Part shown: positions 8,350-16,137 of the stretch, piece by piece
Layout of the letters: each line of letters begins with the position of its first letter
Position numbering within the stretch: position 1 is the first letter of the stretch
Position numbers and translations under genes: made by a program
The notes under the pieces: model-generated
Told to the model about the DNA's origin: nothing
Database searches by the model: none
Seen by the model: the letters and a program-made list of their open reading frames with translations, nothing else
DNA from: an uncultured Draconibacterium sp.
Lineage (GTDB): Bacteria > Bacteroidota > Bacteroidia > Bacteroidales > Prolixibacteraceae
Assembly: GCF_963676735.1 (NCBI RefSeq)
Contig: NZ_OY781464.1
Location: forward strand, 1,583,001-1,647,000
Direction of reading: 5' to 3'
DNA length: 64,000 nucleotides

Positions 8350-10779
8350 ATGAAGCAGAGACTATTACCTATCGCCTTGCTGTTATCGGTTTTGATAATT
8401 GGCTCGGGGATGAAAAAGAAAGAGGATTCGATTTACAAACAGGGCTGGATTGACTTTAATAAAAACGGGGTGAAAGATATTTTTGAAGACCCTGAACAAA
8501 AAGTGGAAGACCGGGTAAATAACCTGATTTCACTGATGAATGTGGAAGAAAAAACCTGTCAGCTAACTACGCTTTATGGTTTTTCGAGGGTGTTGGAAGA
8601 CGAGTTACCCAACGAAAAATGGAAAAACCGCGTTTGGAAAGATGGTATTGGTAATATCGACGAACACCTGAACACCATTCAGGGAAGGCCTTCTACACAT
8701 ACCGAACATGCTTACCCTTTTAGCAACCACGCCGAGGCCATTAACATTATGCAAAAGTGGTTTATTGAAGAAAACCGCATGGGAATTTTGGTCGATTTTA
8801 CCAACGAAGGAGTGCATGGTTTGTGTCATAAAAAGGCGACTCCGCTACCCGCACCAATTGGTATCGGTTCAACCTGGAACAAAGAACTGGTTCGAGAGGC
8901 CGGAGAGATGGTGGGCCGCGAAGCAAAAGCCTTGGGCTACACCAATATTTATGCGCCAATTTTAGATGTAGCTACCGACCAACGTTGGGGCCGCGTATTG
9001 GAATGTTATGGCGAAGAACCCTTTCATATTGCTGAAATGGGCAAACAAATGGTGGAAGGAATTCAGTCGCAGGGCGTGGCATCAACCATAAAACACTTTG
9101 CGGTTTACAGTGTGCCAAAAGGCGCCCGCGATGGCGATGCCCGTACCGATCCACACGTGGCACCGCGCGAAATGCACCAGCTTTACCTGTATCCTTTCCG
9201 CAGGGTAATTCAGGAAGCCAAACCAATGGGGGTAATGAGTAGCTACAACGATTACGACGGCGTTCCGGTTTCATCGAGCTACTATTTTTTGACTGAATTA
9301 CTACGTCAACAATATGGCTTTACCGGTTATGTGGTTTCCGATAGCGAGGCCGTTGAATATGTTTCGGACAAGCACCGCGTAGCTCCCGACTATAAAGATG
9401 CCGTTCGTCAGGTAATTGAGGCCGGATTAAATGTGCGTACCACTTTCCGCACGCCTGAATCATTTATCGAGCCTTTACGCGAATTAATCGCCGAAGGAAA
9501 ATTGTCGATGAAAACGGTTGATGCCCGAGTTGCCGACGTGTTGCGCGTAAAATTTGAATTGGGATTGTTTGATAACCCGTATGTTGAAGATACTGAAGCC
9601 GCCAACTCTTTGGTACACACGGATGCAGATGCTGCTTTCTCGAAAAAAATTAACCAGCAATCGCTAGTCCTGTTAAAAAACGAAAATAAATTATTGCCTC
9701 TTGATATTGAAAAAGTAGATAAGATTCTGGTAACAGGGCCATTGGCCGACGAAACCAGCTTTACCTACAGCCGTTATGGTCCTGCCGAAAATCCATCGAC
9801 ATCGGTATTTGCAGGAATAAAAAAATATGCAGGCAACAAGGCTCAGGTTGACTATGTGCAAGGTTGCGATATTATCGACCCCAATTGGCCGGGAAGTGAA
9901 ATTATGTATACGCCACTTTCGGAAGAAGAGCAGGCCGGAATTGCTGCTGCCGTTGAAAAAGCCAAACAGTCGGATGTGATTATTGCTGTAGTAGGCGAAG
10001 ATGAAAAACGTGTAGGCGAATCTTTATCGCGCACTGGTCTGGGTTTACCCGGTCGTCAGTCGGAATTGGTTCGCGCCTTGTATGCCACCGGAAAACCGGT
10101 AGTGCTGGTTTTAATTAACGGACAACCGCTAACCATTAACTGGGAAGACAAATATCTTCCGGCAATTTTAGAAGCCTGGTTCCCGGGAACTGAATGTGGA
10201 AATGTAATTGCCGAAACACTGTTTGGCGATTCTAACCCAGGCGGAAAACTTTCCATTACTTTTCCAAAAACGGTTGGGCAGATTCCGTTGAGTTTCCCAT
10301 TTAAACCGGGTTCACATGCCGGACAACCGGGTGTTGGCCCCAACGGTTATGGAAACACGCGTGTGGTTGGACCATTGTATCCTTTTGGTTATGGCTTAAG
10401 CTACACCACTTTCGAGTATAGCAACTTGCAGTTAAGTACCAAAGCGCTTCAATCGCAGGCTGATGTTGAGGTCAGTTTTGATGTTAAAAACACAGGCGAA
10501 GTAGAAGGCGATGAAATCGTTCAGCTTTACCTGAAAGATGAGGTGAGCAGCGTAACAACCTACGAATCGGTATTACGTGGTTTCGAACGTGTTTCGCTGA
10601 AACCGGGAGAAACAAAAACGGTTACGTTTACCCTGCATCCTGACGATCTGAAAATACTGGATATTAATATGAACTGGACGGTTGAACCGGGAAAATTCCA
10701 GGTTTTGGTAGGTGCTTCATCGGAAGATATCAGGTTAAAAGACGAATTTAAAATACTTCGAACTAACGTTACTGAATAA
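8350..10779 (+). CDS. GH3 beta-glycosidase (beta-glucosidase/beta-xylosidase type)
   Basis: Retaining exo-acting hydrolase that removes terminal beta-D-glucose, xylose or similar sugars. The order is N-terminal hydrophobic signal, (beta/alpha)8 barrel (about residues 60-400), alpha/beta sandwich (about 430-650) and a fibronectin-III-like C-terminal domain (about 700-800). The nucleophile is Asp331 in YVVSDSEAV, where many GH3 enzymes have SDW. KHFAVYS corresponds to the conserved KHF substrate-binding segment, and GEDEKRVGES lies where the acid/base Glu is expected. The export signal ends in IIGSG without a clear cleavage site or lipobox. Eighteen bases separate it from the lyase gene and nine from the plug protein, so co-transcription is likely. 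The sugar specificity is not readable from the motifs. Confidence 0.92.
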   Translation: MKQRLLPIALLLSVLIIGSGMKKKEDSIYKQGWIDFNKNGVKDIFEDPEQKVEDRVNNLISLMNVEEKTCQLTTLYGFSRVLEDELPNEKWKNRVWKDGIGNIDEHLNTIQGRPSTHTEHAYPFSNHAEAINIMQKWFIEENRMGILVDFTNEGVHGLCHKKATPLPAPIGIGSTWNKELVREAGEMVGREAKALGYTNIYAPILDVATDQRWGRVLECYGEEPFHIAEMGKQMVEGIQSQGVASTIKHFAVYSVPKGARDGDARTDPHVAPREMHQLYLYPFRRVIQEAKPMGVMSSYNDYDGVPVSSSYYFLTELLRQQYGFTGYVVSDSEAVEYVSDKHRVAPDYKDAVRQVIEAGLNVRTTFRTPESFIEPLRELIAEGKLSMKTVDARVADVLRVKFELGLFDNPYVEDTEAANSLVHTDADAAFSKKINQQSLVLLKNENKLLPLDIEKVDKILVTGPLADETSFTYSRYGPAENPSTSVFAGIKKYAGNKAQVDYVQGCDIIDPNWPGSEIMYTPLSEEEQAGIAAAVEKAKQSDVIIAVVGEDEKRVGESLSRTGLGLPGRQSELVRALYATGKPVVLVLINGQPLTINWEDKYLPAILEAWFPGTECGNVIAETLFGDSNPGGKLSITFPKTVGQIPLSFPFKPGSHAGQPGVGPNGYGNTRVVGPLYPFGYGLSYTTFEYSNLQLSTKALQSQADVEVSFDVKNTGEVEGDEIVQLYLKDEVSSVTTYESVLRGFERVSLKPGETKTVTFTLHPDDLKILDINMNWTVEPGKFQVLVGASSEDIRLKDEFKILRTNVTE

Positions 10780-10788
10780 GTAAAAATC

Positions 10789-11469
10789 ATGAAAAACCTA
10801 AATTTTAACCATTTTATTATAATTGTACTTCTGGGTTTGTTGCCTGTGCTTTCAAAATCGCAGGAGAGAACAATTAAAGGCCTGGTAACTACTTTCGATA
10901 ATATCCCACTAATAAATGTCGAGGTAAAAGTTTTAAGTTCGAAACAAATTACTCTGACTGATACTCTTGGTCGTTTTGAAGTTCCCTGCGCTGAAAATGA
11001 TAAGCTAAAAGTAAGTGCCAAAGGTTTTGTTTCCAGAAAAGTTAAGATTGATGAGAAAGCCAAATTGGCTTTGGTTAATTTGAGTTTTAAATCGGGTATT
11101 AAAAATGTAGAAATTGCCGCCGGCTATGGGCACATAAGCGATAGAGACAAACTTTTTGCTGTGTCATCGCTGCAAAACAAACAAGATAATTTTTCCGATT
11201 ACTCGAATATGTATGACCTAATTCGAGGCATGTCAGCTGGTATTGAAGTAGTAGGCAAAGAAATTACAATACGTGGCGAACATTCAATTAACAGTTCAAG
11301 TGTTCTTATTGTAGTTGATGGAGTTGTGAGAGATTCAGATGAACTCGACAGGTTAATGCCATATGATGTTAAAAGTATTGATATATTAAAAGATGGTGCT
11401 GCTGCAATTTATGGTAGCAGAGGGGCAGCTGGTGTTATACTTATTACCACTAAAAAAGGAGGAGATTAA
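10789..11469 (+). CDS. TonB receptor 'plug-only' protein with carboxypeptidase-regulatory-like domain
   Basis: This short protein (226 residues) has a signal peptide (to about KSQE), a carboxypeptidase D regulatory-like beta-sandwich (TIKGLVTTFDNIPL ... VSAKGFVSRKV, about residues 25-100) and then a TonB-dependent receptor plug domain: MYDLIRGMSAGIEV, ITIRGEHSINSSS, VLIVVDGVV, and IDILKDGAAAIYGSRGAAG. In SusC-type receptors a beta-barrel of several hundred residues follows this point, but here the gene stops right after VILITTKKGGD. The next 30 bases contain stops in the continuing frame and no barrel remnant is seen. It follows GH3 by nine bases. It could be a stand-alone accessory plug, or a truncated SusC. 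The first is favoured by the clean end, but function is unknown. Confidence 0.8.
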   Translation: MKNLNFNHFIIIVLLGLLPVLSKSQERTIKGLVTTFDNIPLINVEVKVLSSKQITLTDTLGRFEVPCAENDKLKVSAKGFVSRKVKIDEKAKLALVNLSFKSGIKNVEIAAGYGHISDRDKLFAVSSLQNKQDNFSDYSNMYDLIRGMSAGIEVVGKEITIRGEHSINSSSVLIVVDGVVRDSDELDRLMPYDVKSIDILKDGAAAIYGSRGAAGVILITTKKGGD

Positions 11470-11497
11470 ATTTTTATTAGCTTTAAATATACCATAA

Positions 11498-12319
11498 ACA
11501 AATTTAACAAATAACGTAAATTATGTACTTAAAGAAACTTATACACTGCCTTTAAACAATGGACCTAATCATTTACACGGTGGTCCCAAGGGATTTCATA
11601 ACCAGGTTTGGGAGGTGAAATCGGCAAGCGAAACTTCAATTGTGCTTACTTATTTATCGAAAGATGGTGAAATGGGCTATCCCGGGAATTTGAATGTTGA
11701 AGTTGCGTACGAACTTACTGTTAAGAATGAAGTGGTAATGAAATACAAAGCCACTACCAATAAAGCCACTCCGGTAAACCTTACCAATCACGCTTTCTTT
11801 AATTTAGGTGGCGAGGCCAACGGAACCATAAATGACCATATTTTAACCTTGAATGCAGATAAGTACACTGCCGTTGATGAAACATTAATTCCACTAGGTG
11901 AAAACGTAACGGTTGAGGGAACGCCATTCGATTTCAGAAAAGGAAAAGCAGTTGGCAAAGATTTAGACCAACAGGAAAGTAACCAGCAACTTATAAACAG
12001 CATGGGCTACGACCATAATTTTGAGTTGAACAAAGGAAATGGCGGAATGACATTCGCGGCTACAGTAATTTCACCCAAAAGTGGTGTGAAAATGGAGGTA
12101 TTCACTGAAGAACCGGGAATTTAGTTTTACGGTGGTAATTTTTTCGATGGCTCCGATACTGGCAAGCTTGGAAAAACATTCAATTACCGTGAGTCGTTTG
12201 CTTTGGAAACCCAGCATTTTCCAGATTCGCCTAACCAGAAAGCGTTTCCATCAATAATTTTAAAGCCTGGGGAGACGTATAAAACGAAGTCGGTTTATAA
12301 GTTTGATGTTGATAATTAG
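11498..12319 (+). pseudogene. Aldose 1-epimerase (mutarotase) remnant, N-terminus lost and internal stop
   Basis: GalM-type epimerases interconvert alpha and beta anomers of aldoses. The frame is recognisable from about 11540 (LPLNNGPNHLHGG) through VNLTNHAFFNLGG (with the conserved His) and PFDF to GYDHNFEL. A TAG at 12122-12124 then interrupts it in EPGI-stop-FYGGNFFDG; the usual residue there is Gln, so one CAG-to-TAG change explains it. The frame stays open and family-like after the stop to 12319 (ILKPGETYKTKS). The N-terminal ~90 residues of the family are missing, and the frame has a stop at 11495. Two independent lesions make this a true pseudogene. It probably once served the sugar-releasing enzymes upstream. 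Confidence 0.88.
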
Positions 12320-12460
12320 TTTTTTGTGAGATTTATCATTAAGAATTTTTTTGCTTATACAATTGTCATAAGTAAAAGTTTAAATCCTTATTGTCCTATA
12401 ATTTTTATACATAAATACGCCTTTTGACACCCATTTCAGGGTTGACTTAAGAGTACTTGT

Positions 12461-12491
12461 TTGGAGTATTTACCAATATTTGGTATTTTTG
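12461..12491 (+). promoter_or_regulatory. parDE promoter with overlapping palindromic operator
   Basis: A TTG at 12461-12463, 20 bases and TATTTTTG at 12484-12491 match the Bacteroidota promoter TTG-N19-21-TAnnTTTG. Between and over the -7 box lies a perfect inverted repeat, TACCAA-TAT-TTGGTA, at 12471-12485. ParD-type ribbon-helix-helix antitoxins bind such palindromes to repress their own operon, so this is probably the autoregulatory operator. It also favours the ATG at 12507 as antitoxin start. Confidence 0.6.
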
Positions 12492-12506
12492 GAAAAAACA
12501 TTGAAA

Positions 12507-12755
12507 ATGAAAAATACTTCAATATCACTAGGCAATTATTTTGACCAATTTGTACAGACGCAGGTTTCTGCTGGACGATATAAAAATGTTAGCGAAGTTA
12601 TTCGTGCAGGTCTTAGGCTTTTAGAAAATGAGGAAAGTAAAGCTATTGCCCTAAGAAATGCTATTCAGGAAGGAATTGATAGTGGAATTGCACACGATTT
12701 TGACCCCCAAAAGAATCTTGAGCAATTGAAAGCCAAAAGGAAAAGGAATGGCTAA
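12507..12755 (+). CDS. parD: ParD-family (ribbon-helix-helix) antitoxin
   Basis: The small protein (82 residues) starts MKNTSISLGNYFDQFV, the classic ParD N-terminus in which the beta strand TSISL binds DNA, followed by VSEVIRAGLRLLE, the second helix of the ribbon-helix-helix. The C-terminal part (residues 45-82) is charged and would wrap the toxin. I chose the ATG at 12507; the TTG at 12480 would lie inside the predicted -7 box and operator. Its stop codon overlaps the toxin start by eight bases, implying translational coupling. Expected role: neutralise the ParE toxin and repress the operon from the palindrome just upstream. Neighbouring integrase debris suggests it arrived with a mobile element. 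Confidence 0.88.
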   Translation: MKNTSISLGNYFDQFVQTQVSAGRYKNVSEVIRAGLRLLENEESKAIALRNAIQEGIDSGIAHDFDPQKNLEQLKAKRKRNG

Positions 12756-13047
12756 ATACAAATTGACCAATAAAGCTGTTGAAGACTTAAATGAAATTTG
12801 GGATTACACATTTGATACCTGGTCCGAATACCAAGCTGACAAATACTATGAAATGTTAATTAGCAGCTGCCAAGACATTGCCAATAATCCCGAACTCGGT
12901 AAAAACTATGTTGGAATAACTTCAGAATTGTTTGGGTTAAAAGTAAACCGACACATTATTTTTTATCGCAAATCAAGTGATAACCCGATTGAGATAACAA
13001 GAATTCTGCACGAACAAATGGACTTAAAGAGTAGAATAACAGAATAA
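12748..13047 (+). CDS. parE: ParE/RelE-superfamily toxin
   Basis: A 99-residue protein with the ParE fold pattern: LTNKAVEDLNEIWDY at the N-terminus (helical hairpin), then a central helix, then the beta-sheet end VNRHIIFYRKSS ... IEITRILHEQMD. RHIIFYR is the typical ParE strand and IxITRILHxxMD is the family's closing motif. ParE toxins generally poison DNA gyrase, whereas RelE relatives cleave mRNA; the lack of a clear RelE catalytic set favours ParE, but the target is inferred. The ATG overlaps the antitoxin stop, and AAAAGGAAAAGG just upstream could help initiation. The pair seems intact and probably functional. Confidence 0.87.
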   Translation: MAKYKLTNKAVEDLNEIWDYTFDTWSEYQADKYYEMLISSCQDIANNPELGKNYVGITSELFGLKVNRHIIFYRKSSDNPIEITRILHEQMDLKSRITE

Positions 13048-13125
13048 AAGTACGCTCAATAATAAAGATTCTGATTAGATGCAATGCCCATATCCCAAAC
13101 ACTCCTCTTGTATTTTAATCGTATG

Positions 13126-13872
13126 TTAAGTCGCGGTCAGGGCAAAATCTATTGTATCCCGTATTCGTCTACTGCTCGATATGGTATCTGTCTTTATGTT
13201 AATCTTGACTCTATTTGTTTCGGCAAGAGGAACTTTGTATTTGGAGTAAGGATTTTTCTTAATCAAATCCATAGAAACAGCTAAATTAAGAACACGCCTT
13301 GTATGTTTATGATAGTTCCAGGCTGTGTTCTGATGGACCTTGTACTCTTTCTTTAGGAAAACATCAAAGGCTTCAAGAAATTTGTAATCAACTTTCTCTA
13401 GAGGATAATCCTTTCTCTTGGTAAATTTCTTAACGAATTCATCCAGCCTTTTTCTGGATGATTTGTAATGCTTATAAGTTTCTTTTGAGTATCCTTTACC
13501 AAGTTTCTGGTGCATATTCTTCAAGTAGTAGTCAAATACTTTTAGAATACCTTCGCAGTCATCGATGTTTCGTATCCTATTTTTAATGGTAATTACATCG
13601 AAATCTTCTCCTGAAGATTTTAGTAAATTGTAATGATCCTGAATCTCATTTTGAATCTTACTCAATCTGTTATTCAGGATTTGGGCTCTTTCATTTCATC
13701 CGCTGAAATGTTGTCCAGATTCATCCCATTTATCAGGATGACAATAAATACCCGTAGAAAGTTCAACGCGTTTGGAATCTAACGTAAATCTTACATAAAC
13801 TGGAATTTCTCCATTAATTTTCTGTCTCGCTTTTTTACAATAAAGTTAATAGTCAATCTCATCTTTTTTCAT
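13126..13872 (-). pseudogene. Decayed Bacteroidota tyrosine recombinase (integrase) fragment
   Basis: Read on the minus strand from an ATG at 13872, the frame encodes the Arm-type N-terminal domain (INGEIPVYVRFTL, VELSTGIYCHPDKWDE) and then the SAM-like core-binding domain (YSKETYKHYKSSRKRL, QNTAWNYHKHTRRVL, KKNPYSKYKV). The arm domain is broken by two in-frame stops, TAA at 13846-13848 and TGA at 13696-13698. The protein ends after TIDFALTAT, where the catalytic domain would begin; no R...H-x-x-R...Y active-site residues follow. An intact 179-residue internal frame (13126-13665) remains. The gene lies 278 bases from the 3' end of a tRNA-Leu, a common integrase target, and beside a toxin-antitoxin pair. 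It is most simply the residue of an integrated element. Confidence 0.88.
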
Positions 13873-14094
13873 TTTTAAGGTTAAAGAAAAAATTGGTCTC
13901 GATTGTAGCTTAAAAATACCCTTTTAGGGGCTCGTTTTCAAGATCAAATCGAGCCAATTTATATCAATTTAAATGTTGAAATAGAGGGACTTATGAGAAT
14001 TGCCGAGACTAGTTTGTTATAAAAAGGTAGTGTTCTCGATAAAGTCTCGTTTAGAATGACTTTTTTTGTGCTTTTTTGATTCCTGTGGAAAACA

Positions 14095-14130
14095 AAAAAG
14101 CACTTAAAATATTGATTTTAAGTGCTTTTT
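14095..14130 (-). terminator. Intrinsic terminator downstream of tRNA-Leu
   Basis: A perfect 16-bp stem (arms 14095-14110 and 14115-14130) with a four-base loop. On the minus strand it is followed by a T-rich run. It lies 20 bases past the tRNA 3' end, so it fits as the tRNA terminator. Confidence 0.75.
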
Positions 14131-14149
14131 ATTTTGTTTGGATTTCTCC

Positions 14150-14236
14150 TGGTGCCCAGTAAAGGACTCGAACCTTCACGCCCTTGCGAGCACTAGTCCC
14201 TGAAACTAGCGTGTCTACCAATTCCACCAACTGGGC
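14150..14236 (-). tRNA. tRNA-Leu (anticodon CAG)
   Basis: The minus strand folds as an 87-base class II tRNA. The acceptor stem GCCCAGT/ACTGGGC is followed by discriminator A and an encoded CCA. The D arm contains GTGGAATTGGTAGACAC, the anticodon stem is CTAGT/ACTAG with the seven-base loop TTCAGGG (anticodon CAG), there is a variable arm GTGCTCGCAAGGGCGT typical of leucine tRNAs, and the T arm contains GGTTCGAGTCC. An integrase remnant lies on its 3' side, which makes the 3' end a plausible attachment site, but no second copy of the 3' end was found in the window. Confidence 0.95.
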
Positions 14237-14305
14237 GATTCTGTTAAGAACATTCCAAATTTTTGAAGAAGCCAGGCTTCAAATTTGGTCGTGCAAATAT
14301 AAAAA

Positions 14306-14339
14306 AAATCCGCCTTCTTGTTCATTAAAAGGCGGATTT
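14306..14339 (-). terminator. Intrinsic terminator of pyrBI
   Basis: Arms AAATCCGCCTT (14306-14316) and AAGGCGGATTT (14329-14339) form an 11-bp stem. The minus strand continues into a run of seven or more T. It starts 20 bases after the pyrI stop codon. Confidence 0.8.
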
Positions 14340-14358
14340 AAATGAAATCAATTATTTC

Positions 14359-14835
14359 TTACAACATCTTAATCTGATCTTCGGCAGTAATTTTTTCGCA
14401 GTACCTGCATTTTAGGGCAATTGGGTCGGTTTTAATAACCTTAAAACACGTTGTTATTACTTCGTGGTTGGTAATGCATTTGGGATTAAAACATTTGGCA
14501 ATACCTTTAATTCGTTCCGGAATTTCCACAATTTTCTTTTCGGCCACTTCGTAATCTTTAATAATGTTTAACTTGGCGTGTGGCGCGATCAATGCTATTT
14601 TATTTATCTCATTATCTTCAAAAAATTTGTCGGAAACTTTAATAATTGCTTTTGCTCCTAATTTGGCACTATCCAGGTTGGTCCCGAAAGTAATTTGGTT
14701 CTCAATTTTATCCAATCCTAAAATTGATATAACCTTAAATAAATTTTTTGCAGGAATATGGTCGATTACTGTACCGTCTTTAATGGCACTAACTTTTAAT
14801 TTTAGTTTCTTTTTCATGTTGTCTTTCATTTCCAT
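14359..14835 (-). CDS. pyrI: Aspartate carbamoyltransferase regulatory subunit
   Basis: PyrI binds CTP/ATP and holds PyrB trimers together in the class B aspartate transcarbamoylase that starts pyrimidine synthesis. The N-terminal allosteric domain begins KVSAIKDGTVIDHIP and the C-terminal zinc domain has the four cysteines in CFNPKC and CRYC (residues about 113-145). I keep the ATG at 14835, seven bases after the pyrB stop; an internal ATG at 14817 would remove six residues and give a more usual family length. The partner gene pyrB lies immediately upstream in the same direction. Because pyrB carries a frameshift here, the state of the complex in this strain is uncertain. Confidence 0.94.
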   Translation of the reverse strand: MEMKDNMKKKLKLKVSAIKDGTVIDHIPAKNLFKVISILGLDKIENQITFGTNLDSAKLGAKAIIKVSDKFFEDNEINKIALIAPHAKLNIIKDYEVAEKKIVEIPERIKGIAKCFNPKCITNHEVITTCFKVIKTDPIALKCRYCEKITAEDQIKML

Positions 14836-14842
14836 GGTAACA

Positions 14843-15750
14843 TTATTTAAGGTTCATTACATGAGAAATAATTGCTTCGCGCGTAAAAACGCCATTTAAT
14901 GCCTGTTCAAAATAGTAGGCTTTATCGCTGCTATCTACATCGGTTGCGATTTCGTTAACACGTGGTAGCGGATGCAAAACCCTCACATTCGGCTTTGTGT
15001 TTTCCAGCATGGCCTTGTTCAGAATATAGATATCTTTAACCTTTCATACTCAATAGGATCTGAAAAGCGTTCTTTCTGAACCCGTGTCATATAAATAATA
15101 TCTGCTGCTGAAATGATATCGGTAAATTCTTCGTGTTCAAAATAACGAATTCCTCTTTCTTCAAGATGGTGTTTGTATGCTCGTGGCATTTGCAAACTCT
15201 CGGGCGAGATAAAATTGAATATCGGATTTTCGAATACCGACATCGCTTGCAGCAGCGAATGTACGGTACGTCCGAACTTAAGGTCGCCAACCATAAAAAG
15301 GTTAAGATTGTCTAAAGTACCCTGGGTTTTTAATATCGAATATAAATCGAGCAGGGTTTGGGTTGGATGCTGATTGGCACCGTCTCCGGCGTTTATTACC
15401 GGAACGCTTGATACCTCTGCAGCATAACGAGCAGCACCTTCAAGTGGGTGACGCATCACAATAATGTCGGCATAGTTGCTCACCATTTTAATGGTATCGT
15501 GCAATGTTTCGCCTTTTGTTGCACTTGAACTATCCGGATCAGCAAACCCAACAATACGTCCCCCCAAACGATTGATGGCTGTTTCGAAACTTAGTCGTGT
15601 TCTTGTTGATGGTTCAAAAAAAAGGGATGCAACAACTTTCCCTTTTAAGAGATCCTGGTTCGGATTTTCTTCGAAATCCGCCGCCAGCTCCATAATTCTC
15701 AGATATTCTTCTTTCGAGAAATCTGTAATTGAAATCAAATCTTTTTTCAT
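14843..15750 (-). CDS. pyrB: Aspartate carbamoyltransferase catalytic subunit, single-base frameshift
   Basis: Condenses carbamoyl phosphate and aspartate to N-carbamoylaspartate. The carbamoyl-phosphate loop FFEPSTRTRLSFE, the HPTQTLLD motif and MVGDLKFGRTVHS are all present. The first frame (15750-15019) ends prematurely after EYERLKISIF. One base is missing near 15034: inserting a single base restores EYERLKDIYILNKAML, and the second frame then runs through LHPLPRVNEIATDVD to a stop at 14843-14845 with normal family sequence (about 303 residues in total). The rest of the gene shows no decay, so a sequencing or assembly error or a very recent mutation is more likely than an old pseudogene. 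As written, the product would lack the end of the aspartate-binding domain, including the LHPLPR loop. Confidence 0.9.
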
Positions 15751-16137
15751 CTTATTAAAATTGTTTGTTTTCTTTTTGCAATAAGATGGAACTCCTCCCT
15801 TTCAGAAGGGAGTTGTTTCATTGCCTTAATTATTAAATCTCGTAATGTATTTCTGTATAAAAAAAGAAGACCAACATTTCGGAAAATAAAATGTTGGTCT
15901 TCAATAATTTGAAAAAAAGTAGAACCTTTTTTGCGGAAAAAAACGATTGCTTTAAAAAATCGCTTCATGCAACTATGGGAAAAAGAAACCCTCTTAATGA
16001 GGAAAATAGAGCCTCGCTTAAGAAAGTTATAAAGGAATATCACGCGTTGCATCATGGTTCAAAAATAAGGTCTTAATTAACGTTTGTCAAAAATAGAATT
16101 GTGTACTTATTAGCATTTTATTAACACAGGGTACAAA
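15751..16137. other. Gene-poor interval upstream of pyrB
   Basis: This 387-base stretch holds the pyrB leader on the minus strand, including a 7-bp hairpin (15795-15812, CTCCCTT/AAGGGAG) about 45 bases before the ATG, and the terminator at 15866-15902. A plus-strand reading frame of 33 codons at about 15975-16076 matches nothing I recognise and is probably chance. No clear TAnnTTTG promoter was found for pyrB. Confidence 0.5.
15866..15902 (-). terminator. Intrinsic terminator after the YigZ/DMT unit
   Basis: A 13-bp perfect stem (GAAGACCAACATT at 15866-15878, AATGTTGGTCTTC at 15890-15902) with an 11-base loop. On the minus strand the stem runs directly into TTTTTTT. The plus strand has no T-run, so it serves the minus-strand genes upstream. 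Confidence 0.72.

Noticed and set aside
13873..14094. Possible further integrase or island sequence left of the tRNA
   Set aside because: The 220 bases contain no readable protein remnant and no repeat of the tRNA 3' end.
14250..14290. Second hairpin between tRNA-Leu and pyrI
   Set aside because: The CCAAATTT...AAATTTGG stem has a two-base bulge and no T-run; it may be chance in AT-rich sequence and is not needed as a terminator because a better one lies at 14306-14339.
15891..16076. Plus-strand 61-codon frame upstream of pyrB
   Set aside because: It starts inside the terminator hairpin arm and has no promoter or family similarity; kept only as a note on the interval.
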